A stretch of 22,724 nt of DNA from UBA6814 sp040753075 (GCA_040753075.1 JBFMHA010000061.1:1-22724), one strand, 5' to 3'; counted from the stretch's first letter, positions 1-11,204 are shown. Numbers and translations are program-made. Notes: generated from the letters alone by a model not told the origin.

Positions 1-885
1 GAGCCGGGGCCGGGGAACGGTCAGCAGGATGCCCGGCCGCAGCCGGCCGGCCAGCCAGGCCAGGCCGAAGCCCAGGCCGCACACGAAGCCCAGGTGCAGA
101 CCCGACAGGGCCAGGCTGTGGGACAGGGAGGCGTCGCGGAACAGGTCGGTGGTGGCCGGGTCCAGGAGGGAGCGGTCGCCCAGCAGCAGGGCCAGGAGCA
201 CGGCGCGGCCCTGGCCGGGACGCTCCTCCGGCCCCGACGCCGCCTGGCGCAGATGCTCGCGCAGACGCCAGAGCCGGCCCTCGGACGGGGATCCCAGGAC
301 CATGTCCTTCCCGCCCCGGGCATAGGCCCGGTGGAACACCCCCTGCCGGGCGCGGTAGAAATCGTAGTCCCAGGTCCCGGGGTTGCGGAACCCGCCCACG
401 GGCAGGACCCGCAGCCGGCCCGAGACCTCCCGGCCCGGGCCGGGACGCTCCGGGGGCCAGTCCCAGGCCAGGAGAAGCCGGCCGGGCAGGGACTCTTCAG
501 GCCCGCCGTCCCGGGGCGCGATGCGCACGTCCTCGAGATAAAGGTTGATCCGGCCCGCGTCGCGGGGCTCCACCTCGGACACGATCCCGCGCACCGCAAC
601 CTTGCCGCCCCGCTCCAGCCAGGCCGGCGCCGGGCCGGGAGGCCCCGGGAGCCAGGCCGCGGCCCAGGCCGCGCCGAGCAGGAAGCAGGCCGCGAAGAGC
701 AGGTGCTCCAGCCGCCGCAGGCTTCCCCGGCTCAGCACCCAGGCCAGGCCCCCGGCCGCCGCGGCCGGGGCCGGATGCGCCGGGAGGAAGAGCCCCAGGC
801 CGAAGGCCGCGAACAGGACCTCCCAGAACAGCAACCCGGGCAACGTCCCGGACCCGGTGATCGAGACGTCCCGGTCGCGCGTCAT
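1..885 (-). CDS. comEC: ComEC/Rec2-type DNA uptake channel, N-terminal part (gene continues beyond the left edge)
   Basis: ComEC is the inner-membrane channel that passes single-stranded DNA into the cytoplasm during natural transformation. The 295 codons visible run off the left edge with no stop. After the ATG at 885 there are hydrophobic segments at about residues 18-36 and 60-78, as in the N-terminal DUF4131 region. A soluble beta-rich stretch follows (about 90-160, containing GKVAVRGIVSEVEPRD). The start of the Competence domain is at about residue 255, where LSHSLALSGLHLG matches the family signature. The start lies 18 bp downstream of the murA stop, with a GGGACGGGG stretch just upstream, so the two genes are probably cotranscribed. 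No pseudogene sign is seen in the visible part. Family membership is seen in the sequence; a role in competence here is inferred. Confidence 0.85.
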   Translation of the reverse strand, partial: MTRDRDVSITGSGTLPGLLFWEVLFAAFGLGLFLPAHPAPAAAAGGLAWVLSRGSLRRLEHLLFAACFLLGAAWAAAWLPGPPGPAPAWLERGGKVAVRGIVSEVEPRDAGRINLYLEDVRIAPRDGGPEESLPGRLLLAWDWPPERPGPGREVSGRLRVLPVGGFRNPGTWDYDFYRARQGVFHRAYARGGKDMVLGSPSEGRLWRLREHLRQAASGPEERPGQGRAVLLALLLGDRSLLDPATTDLFRDASLSHSLALSGLHLGFVCGLGFGLAWLAGRLRPGILLTVPRPRL

Positions 886-903
886 AGGCCCCGTCCCTAA
901 ATC

Positions 904-2154
<1,251 letters not shown>

Positions 2155-2183
2155 GTTCCTTCCTGAAAGTGCGAATTGTTCTC

Positions 2184-2212
2184 TTGACCGCGGCTGGTTT
2201 CGCGGGTAGAAG
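2184..2212 (+). promoter_or_regulatory. Sigma-70-type promoter of tRNA-His
   Basis: TTGACC at 2184-2189 and TAGAAG at 2207-2212 are separated by exactly 17 bp. The predicted transcription start is about 7 bp further on, just before the tRNA at 2226, which is the expected arrangement for a tRNA promoter. Confidence 0.65.
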
Positions 2213-2225
2213 TTCTCCCCTCTGT

Positions 2226-2303
2226 GGTGGCTGTGGCGCAGTTGGTTAGCGCGTCAGGTTGTGGCCCTGAAGGGCGAGGGTTCAAGTCCCTCCAGCCACC
2301 CCA
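2226..2303 (+). tRNA. tRNA-His (anticodon GTG)
   Basis: The sequence folds into a full cloverleaf. The acceptor stem pairs 2227-2233 with 2293-2299. The D arm has GCGC pairs, and the anticodon stem TCAGG/CCTGA frames the loop TTGTGGC with anticodon GTG. The T arm is GAGGG-TTCAAGT-CCCTC. The extra 5' G at 2226 faces C73 at 2300, the identity feature specific to tRNA-His. The 3' CCA (2301-2303) is encoded. The gene is transcribed alone, with its own promoter and terminator. Confidence 0.98.
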
Positions 2304-2314
2304 CCGAGATTCCC

Positions 2315-2348
2315 GGGGCGATGCCGTCAGGCGTCGCCCCGTTTTTTT
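2315..2348 (+). terminator. Intrinsic terminator of tRNA-His
   Basis: An 11-bp stem (2315-2325 with 2330-2340, one G-T wobble) with a 4-nt loop GTCA is followed by seven T residues at 2342-2348. It begins 11 nt after the encoded CCA. Confidence 0.93.
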
Positions 2349-2575
2349 GTCCCGGACGCACGGCCGGGGTATCCTCCCCGGCCCGGGAAATCAAGCCCGC
2401 CCAGAGGCGGTCCGGGCCGGTTCCGGCCGGTCCGGGGAAGTTGGCCCGGGCTGCGCGCAGCGCGAGGCGCCCCGGCAGGCCACGATTCCGGCGGGCATGC
2501 GCTCCGGCCCCATGGGGCCGCGCCCGGCGCGGGCCTTGCGCATGCTCCCCCGTATGCCCCGGAGCCGGGAAGCGG

Positions 2576-3742
2576 TCAATCCTTGAACCCGAAGACCCGG
2601 CCGCGGCGCACCGCCTTCCGGCCGAACTTCTCGCCGATGGCGTCCAGGGCCGCGTCGAGCTTGCCGCGACGCTCGGCCGCCGGATCCGGGAGCAGGCGCG
2701 GCCGCGGTCCCAGGCGGTCCAGGTTGGACACGGACAGGCCGATGAGCCGCAGCTCCCGCTCCAGGGGCACCCCGGAAAGCAGGGCCAGGGCCGCGGCCAG
2801 GATGTCCTCGGTGGCCTGGGTGGACTCCTCCAGGGTGCGGCTGCGGGTATGCTGGGCGAAGTCCGCGTACTTGTACTTGAGGGTCACGGTGCGGCCGAAG
2901 AAGCCCTCGGCGCGCAGCTCCCGCCCCACCCGCTCGGCCTGCAGCGCCAGCCAGCGGCCCAGTTCCGCCGGATCCCGGGTATCGCGCTCGAAGGTGTTCT
3001 CCGCGCCCATGCTCTTGGGCTCGCCCCCGGGCTCCACCGGCCGGTCGTCACTGCCGTTCACCCGCTCCCAGAGCCACTGCCCGGCGTTGTCGCCCAGTTC
3101 GGACACGAGGAGCTCCCGGCCCCGGGACAGGGTCTCGGCGATGGTGCGCACCCCGAGCCCGGCCAGGTGGTCGCGGATTTTGGGACCCACCCCGGGTATC
3201 TTTCCGAGCGGCAGCGGCGCGAGAAAGGCCGCCACCTCGCCGGGCCGGACCACGGTGAGGCCGTCGGGCTTGTCGAAGTCCGAGGCGATCTTGGCCACGA
3301 ACTTCACCGGGGCCAGGCCCACCGAGCCGGTCAGGCCGGCGGCCTCCCTGATGCGGGCCTTGAGCATGGCCGCGGCGGCCTCGGGCGGCCCCAGCAGGCG
3401 GCGGGTGCCGGTCAGGTCCAGGTAGGCCTCGTCCACCGAGGTCTGCTCCACCACCGGGACCAGGTCCCGGAGCAGGCCGAAGATGACCCGGGAGACCTCG
3501 CCGTAGCGGCGGTGGCGGCCGGGCAGGAACACCCCCTGCGGGCAGAGCTTGCGCGCCCGCATCACCGGCATGGCCGAATGCACCCCGTACTTCCGCGCCT
3601 CGTAGGACGCGGCCGACACCACCCCGCGCGGGTTGGCCCCGATGATCACCGGCTTTCCCTCCAGCGAGGGCTCGTCGGCGATCTCCACCGAGGCGAAGAA
3701 GGCGTCCATGTCCAGGTGGGCGATGATCCGCTGCCAGTCCAT
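2576..3742 (-). CDS. dinB: DNA polymerase IV (DinB, Y family)
   Basis: DinB is an error-prone translesion polymerase. The 388-residue reading from ATG 3742 has the Y-family palm motif HLDMDAFFASVE with catalytic Asp11, and SVDEAYLD with catalytic Asp104 and Glu105. The helix-hairpin-helix signature IPGVGPKIRDHLAGLGV follows. The C-terminal little-finger domain ends in FGFKD; no canonical beta-clamp peptide is obvious there. Tandem in-frame GTG codons at 3758-3760 and 3755-3757 would add six residues, but neither they nor the ATG has a good ribosome binding site. The ATG was chosen because the motif then sits at the usual distance from the N-terminus. A perfect TTGACA lies just upstream (3772-3777, minus). 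The gene diverges from selB. Confidence 0.95.
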   Translation of the reverse strand: MDWQRIIAHLDMDAFFASVEIADEPSLEGKPVIIGANPRGVVSAASYEARKYGVHSAMPVMRARKLCPQGVFLPGRHRRYGEVSRVIFGLLRDLVPVVEQTSVDEAYLDLTGTRRLLGPPEAAAAMLKARIREAAGLTGSVGLAPVKFVAKIASDFDKPDGLTVVRPGEVAAFLAPLPLGKIPGVGPKIRDHLAGLGVRTIAETLSRGRELLVSELGDNAGQWLWERVNGSDDRPVEPGGEPKSMGAENTFERDTRDPAELGRWLALQAERVGRELRAEGFFGRTVTLKYKYADFAQHTRSRTLEESTQATEDILAAALALLSGVPLERELRLIGLSVSNLDRLGPRPRLLPDPAAERRGKLDAALDAIGEKFGRKAVRRGRVFGFKD

Positions 3743-3884
3743 GTCCGGAATTCGCACCACGGGGCCGGGGCTGTCAAACGCCCGGCCCGGCCGCGACAGC
3801 CAGAACCGCCCATATCAAAGGGGAGGTTCTGATCGCCCTGGGCGCCGCAACGGGCGCGGGCTGGGCCGCGCCCTGGGCCCGGCC

Positions 3885-3913
3885 TTGAGCCTGGGCTGTT
3901 TTTCCCCTAGAAC
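3885..3913 (+). promoter_or_regulatory. Likely selB promoter
   Basis: TTGAGC at 3885-3890 and TAGAAC at 3908-3913 are separated by 17 bp, in the dinB-selB divergent gap, about 70 bp before the selB start. The architecture matches the promoters called for tRNA-His and ompH in this window. Confidence 0.5.
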
Positions 3914-3981
3914 AGGGACCTTCGGCGCGGCCTGCCGCCTTTGGCGCGGCTTCCCCCTCATTCCTCGTCAAGGAGGCGTCC

Positions 3982-5889
<1,908 letters not shown>

Positions 5890-5899
5890 GCGGGACGCC

Positions 5900-6517
5900 T
5901 CAGGTCTCGGCCGGGGGGTTCCCGTCCGTTTCTTCCCGCACGTCGTCGAACCGCCTGCGGACCTCGGCCAGCCGGCTCCGGTAGCCTTCCGCGTCGCCGT
6001 AGGCGAAGAAGTGCTGGTAGCGGCCGTGCACCGACTTCACCGGCCGGGCGTGGCGGATGGGGCACCAGTACTGCTCGGTCCGGGCCGCCACCTCGCGCAC
6101 GTAGGACATCACCCCGTTGAAGTAGCCGCAATAGACGCAGTTCATTTTCTCGATGAGATTGAGGTACTGCAGCGCGTGGCGGTCGATGACCACGTAGTCG
6201 CTGCGCCGCACCCGCGGGATGCCGTAGATGGGGAAGCACGTCCACTGGTAGGCGGCGACCACCGCGTCCAGGATGATCGCCGGGACGAGCGCGGCCCAGA
6301 TGACCGGGATGGTCAGGATGATCATCACCCCGGAATCGTAGACGTAGTCCGACCACCTGGCGGCAAGCTCCCGGTGTCGCCGGCGCATCTCCTCGCTGAA
6401 GAGGACCTTCCTTCTGCGGATGGTGAAGAGGAACTCGTCCTGCTTCTGGCGCAGTTCGTGCGCCAGCTCCCGCTCCAGTCCCGCTATCCTGCCCAGGATG
6501 TCGTCGATCTTGCTCAC
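5900..6517 (-). CDS. Conserved membrane-associated protein of unknown function
   Basis: I recognise no characterised family. The 205-residue reading starts at GTG 6517, preceded by GGGGAG at 4-6 nt; a longer in-frame reading to 6583 has no ribosome binding site. Residues 1-50 are charged and helical, a possible coiled coil (DDILGRIAGLERELAHELRQ). A hydrophobic stretch of about 30 residues follows (MIILTIPVIWAALVPAIILD and on), long enough for a membrane hairpin or one long span. The soluble C-terminal half is rich in aromatic residues and His/Cys: NCVYCGYFNG contains a CxxC pair, followed by ARTEQYWCPIRHARP. The conserved look of that block suggests a metal-binding or redox site, but this is inference. 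It lies 133 bp downstream of the histidine kinase on the same strand and converges on selB. Confidence 0.8.
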   Translation of the reverse strand: MSKIDDILGRIAGLERELAHELRQKQDEFLFTIRRRKVLFSEEMRRRHRELAARWSDYVYDSGVMIILTIPVIWAALVPAIILDAVVAAYQWTCFPIYGIPRVRRSDYVVIDRHALQYLNLIEKMNCVYCGYFNGVMSYVREVAARTEQYWCPIRHARPVKSVHGRYQHFFAYGDAEGYRSRLAEVRRRFDDVREETDGNPPAET

Positions 6518-6650
6518 GGCGCTCCCCGTGCGAAAGGTGCGTGCGCCAGCGGCCCTGTCCGGCGTGGCGGACGGCGCGGGCAAGGGGGCCGCCGCCCGGA
6601 TGATACACCATGGGCCGGCGCAGGGACAGGGGCTTTCCGCTGGAAGGGGG

Positions 6651-8516
6651 CTACTCGGCCGGGCCGATGGAGCTGCCCGAATCCCGGTACGCCGGCAGGG
6701 TGAAGAAGAAGGTGCTGCCCGCGCCGGGCGCGCTGCGCACCCAGATGCGGCCGCCGTGGTGCTCCACGATCTGCTTGCAGATGGCCAGACCCAGGCCCGT
6801 GCCCTTGGGCTTGTCGGTGAGGGTGTCCCCGGCCTGGCGGAATTTCTCGAAGATGCGGTCCTGGTATTCGGGCGCGATGCCCACCCCGGTGTCCTCCACC
6901 CGCACCACGACGCGGTCCTCGTCGGTCCCCGCGGAGAGACGGATCGCGCCCGAAGGAGTGAACTTCACGGCGTTGGAGATGAGGTTCACCAGCACCTGGA
7001 TGACGCGGTCCCGGTCGCCCAGGATCGCGGGAAGATCCTCGGGGATGGAGTTGGCGAACTCCAGGCGCTTCTTGCGGTAGAGGGGGCCGGTGGACGCGGC
7101 CGCGTCCGCCGCGGCCTCGGCCAGGCTGAACGGGGTCATGTGCCACTCAACCCTTCCGGACTCCATCTTGGAGATGTCCAGCACGTCGTCGATGAGGTAC
7201 TTGAGGCGCTGTCCCTCGGTGGAGATGATGTGCAGGTTGGTGTTCACCTGCCGCACCGCCTTCTGGGTGTCCTCCCGCCCGTCGGGCAGCCGGGGGAACA
7301 CGTCCTGGCCCAGCTTGCGCCGGATGAGCTTGGCGAAGCCCAGCACCGAGGTGAGCGGGGTGCGCAGCTCGTGGGACACGGTGGTGATGAAGTCGGTCTT
7401 GATGGAGTCGATCTCCTTCTCCCGGGTGATGTCCCGGAAGAGGATGACCGCGCCGCGGATATGGGGAGCGCCCGAGTCGGGGTGGTCCAGGATGGCCGTG
7501 GCCGTGCCCTTGGCGGTGCGCCCCCGGTCCAGGGCCACCTCGGCGCCGGCGGCCTGGCCGGGCGCCTCCATGGCCTGGTGGGCCAGGTCCGCCACCACCG
7601 CCCCGAAGCGGGCTTCGGCCTCCTGGCCGGGCAACTCCTCGGGGTCCAGGCCGAACATCTGTCCCAGGGCCGGGTTGGCCAGAGTGATGCGTCCGTCCTG
7701 GTCGAGCACCAGGAGGCCGTCGGCCATGTCGCCGATGATGGCCTGCAGCCGGCTCAGGGTCTGTTTGAGGTCCGAGGTGGCCCGGTCCACTTCCCGGGTG
7801 AGTCCGGCCACCAGGCCGGAGATCTCCCCGGCCATGAAGCGCATGGTTCCGGCCAGGGCGCCCACCTCGCCGCCCGCGGAGATCCGCATGGGCGCATCGA
7901 AGTCCTTGGCCGCCAGTCGGGCGGCATACCCGGTGAGTTCGGTGAGCGGCCGGGCGATGCGGTTCACCAGCAGGTACAGCGCGACGCTGCTGGCCAGGAA
8001 GATGGCGAGCATGAGCCCCTGGTGCTTCATTCCGGCGGACCACAGGTGGCGGGTGATGATGGAGGTGTCCATGCCCACGTGGACATAGCCCGCGGCGCCG
8101 GCCAGCACGGGCGCGGTGATGTGGATGTGGTCGCCCATCGCCGGCGACGCCATGTGCTCCACCACCCGTATGCCGGTGGGGTCGCCGGGCGGGCTGATCA
8201 TTTCGTCGGGTATTTTCGGCGTGAAGGTGTGGGAGATGATGCGGCCGGTGTCGTCCCTCACGTAGACGAAGGCCACGCCTTCGATCTGGAGATACTCGTC
8301 CATGGCCGCCTGGACGGTGGCCGGGTCCCGATTCAGGATGAGGTCCACGGCCTGGGCCGCGATGCTGCCGGCGATGGCCGTGCCCTTGCTCACGTATTCG
8401 TCGGTCAGGTGGCGGCGCAGGATGATCATGGTCAGCACCGCCGAGAGGGTGGCCACCACCCCGAAGATGACCAGGGTGACCACCAGGATGCGGGCGTGCA
8501 GGCTGGAGAGCCTCAC
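6651..8516 (-). CDS. Membrane sensor histidine kinase (HAMP-PAS-HisKA-HATPase)
   Basis: This is an inner-membrane two-component sensor kinase of 621 residues. Domains in order: TM1 at about 10-33, an extracytoplasmic sensor region of about 130 residues, TM2 at about 167-186, HAMP at about 187-240, and PAS at about 253-365 (GDMADGLLVLDQDGRI). The dimerisation/phosphotransfer domain follows with the H-box SHELRTPLTS (His382). The ATPase domain has the N-box NLISNAVKFTP (Asn515), G1 DTGVG (542-546) and G2 GTGLGLA (572-578). All catalytic boxes are intact. The GTG start overlaps the stop of the upstream solute-binding protein gene (GTGA, 4 bp), with GGAG 8 nt upstream. Translational coupling and joint function are therefore likely. 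No response regulator lies in the window, so the output is unknown. Confidence 0.95.
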   Translation of the reverse strand: MRLSSLHARILVVTLVIFGVVATLSAVLTMIILRRHLTDEYVSKGTAIAGSIAAQAVDLILNRDPATVQAAMDEYLQIEGVAFVYVRDDTGRIISHTFTPKIPDEMISPPGDPTGIRVVEHMASPAMGDHIHITAPVLAGAAGYVHVGMDTSIITRHLWSAGMKHQGLMLAIFLASSVALYLLVNRIARPLTELTGYAARLAAKDFDAPMRISAGGEVGALAGTMRFMAGEISGLVAGLTREVDRATSDLKQTLSRLQAIIGDMADGLLVLDQDGRITLANPALGQMFGLDPEELPGQEAEARFGAVVADLAHQAMEAPGQAAGAEVALDRGRTAKGTATAILDHPDSGAPHIRGAVILFRDITREKEIDSIKTDFITTVSHELRTPLTSVLGFAKLIRRKLGQDVFPRLPDGREDTQKAVRQVNTNLHIISTEGQRLKYLIDDVLDISKMESGRVEWHMTPFSLAEAAADAAASTGPLYRKKRLEFANSIPEDLPAILGDRDRVIQVLVNLISNAVKFTPSGAIRLSAGTDEDRVVVRVEDTGVGIAPEYQDRIFEKFRQAGDTLTDKPKGTGLGLAICKQIVEHHGGRIWVRSAPGAGSTFFFTLPAYRDSGSSIGPAE

Positions 8517-9778
8517 TTGCCCCACTCCGACCAGTTCCTGATCGGGACCACCGAATACTCGTGAACGGTGGTGAAATAGACCGCGTCGAGCCCCTGGTGG
8601 CGCTGCGGTCCGAAGGAAACCGGGATGCCCATCCCGATGTCTCCGGAGGTGAAGGACTCCAGGACCAGGCGCATGTCCTCCCGGCGGGGCGTGCGGCCGA
8701 ACGCCCGCAGGGCCTCGACCAGGACCTTGGCGTTCAGGAAGCCCTCGTAGCTGGTGAAGCTGTAGCGCAGGGGGGGGTACGGCGGGTTGGAGGCCAGGGC
8801 CGGGGCGGGCAGGGGGGTGTCGGCATAGCGGTCCATGAGCTCCCGGTACTCGGCCACCACGGGCAGGGACAGGTCCTCGTAGGTGGGCACCACCTGGGTG
8901 ATGATCTGGCCGCCGCAATAGTCCCGCCGGCCTTCTTCCCCGGCCTTGCGCAGCAGGTTCACCATGTTCTGGCTGCCCACGAAGCTGATGTTGGCGATGG
9001 GCGCGGTCAGCCCCGCGTTGCGGGCGTCGCGCACGAAGGCTGCGCAGGCCTCGTAGGAGCCGATGGAGACCACCGCGTCCGGCTCGGCCTGGGCGATGAT
9101 GCGCACCTGCTCGGCCATGGAGTCGGCGAAGCTCGCCCCGCGGCGGTAGGTGGCCTCGGTCGCGATGGACAGCCCGTGGCCGGCCAGGGCCCGCTGCACC
9201 CCGTGCCAGCCGCTGCGGCCGTAGGCGTCCACCTGGTAGAAGATGGCGATGCGCGTGCGGCCCAGGGACACCAGCCGGTCCACCAGGGCCCGCGTCTCCT
9301 GGAGATACGAGGCGCGCAGGTTGAACACGAAGGCGTCGTAAGGCGGCTGGCGCTGGGGTTCGGCCCCGGTGAAGGGGAACAGGAGCAGGATGTGGCGGTC
9401 TTCGAATTTCTTGAGCAGGGGCAGGACCCGGGTCACGGTGGGGGTGCCCACATAGTTGAACAGGGCCAGCACGTCGTCCTGCTCGATGAACTGGATGGTG
9501 TTCAGGATGGCCGGGCCGGGGTTGTAGCCGTCGTCCATGGCCCGGATGGCCAGCTTGCGGCCGAACAGCCCGCCGTTGTCGTTCACGTGCCGGAAGTAGG
9601 CCATGGCCCCGCGGTAGAGTTCGATGCCCAGGCCCCGCGACGGGCCGGTGAAGGCCGCGGACATGCCCAGCACCACGTCCCGGTCCCCGGCCCGTGCGGG
9701 CGCGGCGTTGCCGGCGAGGATGGAGAGACACAGCAGCAGGCCGAGAATCGTGCTGCAATACGATGGCGTCAGACGCAT
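8513..9778 (-). CDS. Periplasmic solute-binding protein, branched-chain amino acid/amide type
   Basis: The 421-residue product belongs to the LivJ-like type I periplasmic binding fold (Peripla_BP_6). A signal peptide covers about residues 1-30: it begins MRLTPSYCSTILGLLLC and is cleaved after PARA. The mature protein opens with VVLGMSAAFTGPSRGLGIELYRG, typical of this family, and later shows FNLRASYLQE and SYEGFLNAKVLVEALR. ATG 9778 was chosen because it begins the signal peptide, although the reading frame stays open to 9934. The Shine-Dalgarno AAGGGG is 12 nt upstream, inside a leader hairpin. No ABC permease or ATPase gene is nearby; instead the gene overlaps a histidine kinase by 4 bp. 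It more likely presents a ligand to that sensor than feeds a transporter. The ligand cannot be read from sequence. Confidence 0.92.
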   Translation of the reverse strand: MRLTPSYCSTILGLLLCLSILAGNAAPARAGDRDVVLGMSAAFTGPSRGLGIELYRGAMAYFRHVNDNGGLFGRKLAIRAMDDGYNPGPAILNTIQFIEQDDVLALFNYVGTPTVTRVLPLLKKFEDRHILLLFPFTGAEPQRQPPYDAFVFNLRASYLQETRALVDRLVSLGRTRIAIFYQVDAYGRSGWHGVQRALAGHGLSIATEATYRRGASFADSMAEQVRIIAQAEPDAVVSIGSYEACAAFVRDARNAGLTAPIANISFVGSQNMVNLLRKAGEEGRRDYCGGQIITQVVPTYEDLSLPVVAEYRELMDRYADTPLPAPALASNPPYPPLRYSFTSYEGFLNAKVLVEALRAFGRTPRREDMRLVLESFTSGDIGMGIPVSFGPQRHQGLDAVYFTTVHEYSVVPIRNWSEWGK

Positions 9779-9783
9779 GATTT

Positions 9784-9840
9784 CGATACACCCCTTGGCC
9801 CAGGATGGCTTGCCGCGTTTTGCATCCTGGGCCTGTATCG
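9784..9840 (-). promoter_or_regulatory. 5'-leader hairpin with the Shine-Dalgarno in a bulge
   Basis: In the mRNA of the solute-binding protein gene, a 7-bp outer stem (9834-9840 with 9784-9790, perfect) and an 11-bp inner stem (9823-9833 with 9797-9807, perfect) enclose a 15-nt loop. The only unpaired interruption is the 6-nt bulge AAGGGG (9791-9796), which is the gene's only plausible Shine-Dalgarno. The hairpin ends five nt before the ATG. The pairing is seen directly; a regulatory role is inferred. The structure is also a DNA dyad and could be an operator. It is not followed by a T-run, so it is not a simple terminator. Confidence 0.6.
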
Positions 9841-9877
9841 GCGACGGTTTCCCGTGAATAGGATGCTTCGGAAAAAA

Positions 9878-9907
9878 AATAAAGCGGCATCCAGGCGCGC
9901 TTGTCAG
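9878..9907 (-). promoter_or_regulatory. Possible promoter of the solute-binding protein/kinase pair
   Basis: On the minus strand, CTGACA (9902-9907) and TTTATT (9878-9883) are 18 bp apart. Transcription would start near 9870 and give a leader of about 90 nt that contains the whole hairpin. The -10 match is only moderate. Confidence 0.35.
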
Positions 9908-9995
9908 AAGGGCGACCGGCGACCGGCTGTACACCGCTCCCGACGGCTGCTACACGGCCGAACCTGGGGAGCGCGGTCCGCAGGAGGAGACAGGG

Positions 9996-11204
9996 GTGGA
10001 GAAGTTCAGGAAACTGGTCAAGGCCTGCCTGGCCCAGGAGATATCCGACCTGCACGTGGCCGGCGGCCATCCGGCGGTCTGCCGCCGCCACGGCCGGCTC
10101 TTCGTCCAGAAGGACGTGGTGTTCAGCCCCCAGGAAGTGGACCAGCTTGCCGGAGGCCTGCTCAACCCGCGCCAGAAAGGGGCGCTGCGGCACCGCTGGT
10201 CCGTGGACCTGGCCCTCTCCCTGCAGGGGGCCAGGCTGCGCCTGAACATCTTCAGCACGCTGCGCGGCCTGTCCCTGGCCGTACGGTTCCTGCCCGGCGA
10301 GGTCCCCTCCCTGGAGCAGCTCAACCTCCTGCCCGACCTCAAGGATCTCGCCGCGCTGCGTTCCGGCCTGGTCCTGTTCTGCGGCGCCACCGGAAGCGGC
10401 AAGACCACCACCATCGCCGCCCTGGTGGGCGAGATCAACCGCACCCGCGCCGCCCACATCGTCACCCTGGAGGACCCGGTGGAGTACCGCATGCCCTCCC
10501 TGCGCTCCTTTGTGGAGCAGCGCGAGCACGGCGTGCATTTCCCGTCCTACGAACAGGGCCTCCTCGACGTCCTGCGCCAGGCCCCGGACGTCATCGTGGT
10601 GGGAGAGCTGCGCCGGGCCGAAACCATCCGGCTCACCCTGAACGCCGCCGAGTCGGGCCATCTGGTCTTCGCCACCCTGCACGCCGCCACCGTGGAGGAG
10701 GCCGTGTACCGCATGTGCAACGCCTTCGCCCCGGAATCCCAGGAATTCGTCCGGTTCCAGCTCTCCACCTGCCTGGCCGGGGTGGTGGTGCAGCAACTCG
10801 TGTTCCTGGAGCGCCAGGGGTTCCGCGCGCCGTCCCTGTCCATCGCCAGGGGAACCCCGGCCCTGCGCAGCCTCATCCGCGAGAACCGCCTCACCCAGAT
10901 CGAGAGCGCCCTGGAGATGAACAAGGCCCAGGGCATGTTCACCTTCGCCCGCTACCGCACCGACTTCCTGGACCAGAAGAAGGTCTTCACCCCGCCCTCG
11001 GCGTGCTTCAAGCCCTCGCCCGAGACCGCGCCCGAGCCCACCCACCTGTCGCCGCTCATCGACTACGACGCCGGCCTGCCCTCCCATCCCGCCGCGTCCG
11101 CCGCGGCGTCCCGTCCGGGCCGGGAGCCGGACGTCCTGGACGTGACCGAGGAGGTCGACCTGGAAGACCTCATCGCCAGCTACGAGAAGCGCGGCGAGGG
11201 CTAG
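9996..11204 (+). CDS. PilT-like type IV pilus retraction ATPase, variant
   Basis: This is a secretion/pilus motor ATPase of the PilT/GspE superfamily, 402 residues. It has the N-terminal PAS-like domain (CLAQEISDLHVAGGHPAVCRR), Walker A GATGSGKT (130-137), the Asp box EDPVEY (159-164), Walker B VIVVGELR (199-206), the His box HLVFATLH (222-229) and a C-terminal PALRSLIREN (288-297) corresponding to PilT's AIRNLIRE. Walker B has ELR where PilT usually has EMRD. About 70 residues after 330 form a Pro/Ala-rich extension ending in an acidic patch (VTEEVDLEDLIASYEKRGEG), beyond normal PilT length. The GTG start follows CAGGAGGAGA. No other pilus gene is in the window. PilT or PilU are both possible, so no symbol is assigned. 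Confidence 0.88.
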   Translation: MEKFRKLVKACLAQEISDLHVAGGHPAVCRRHGRLFVQKDVVFSPQEVDQLAGGLLNPRQKGALRHRWSVDLALSLQGARLRLNIFSTLRGLSLAVRFLPGEVPSLEQLNLLPDLKDLAALRSGLVLFCGATGSGKTTTIAALVGEINRTRAAHIVTLEDPVEYRMPSLRSFVEQREHGVHFPSYEQGLLDVLRQAPDVIVVGELRRAETIRLTLNAAESGHLVFATLHAATVEEAVYRMCNAFAPESQEFVRFQLSTCLAGVVVQQLVFLERQGFRAPSLSIARGTPALRSLIRENRLTQIESALEMNKAQGMFTFARYRTDFLDQKKVFTPPSACFKPSPETAPEPTHLSPLIDYDAGLPSHPAASAAASRPGREPDVLDVTEEVDLEDLIASYEKRGEG

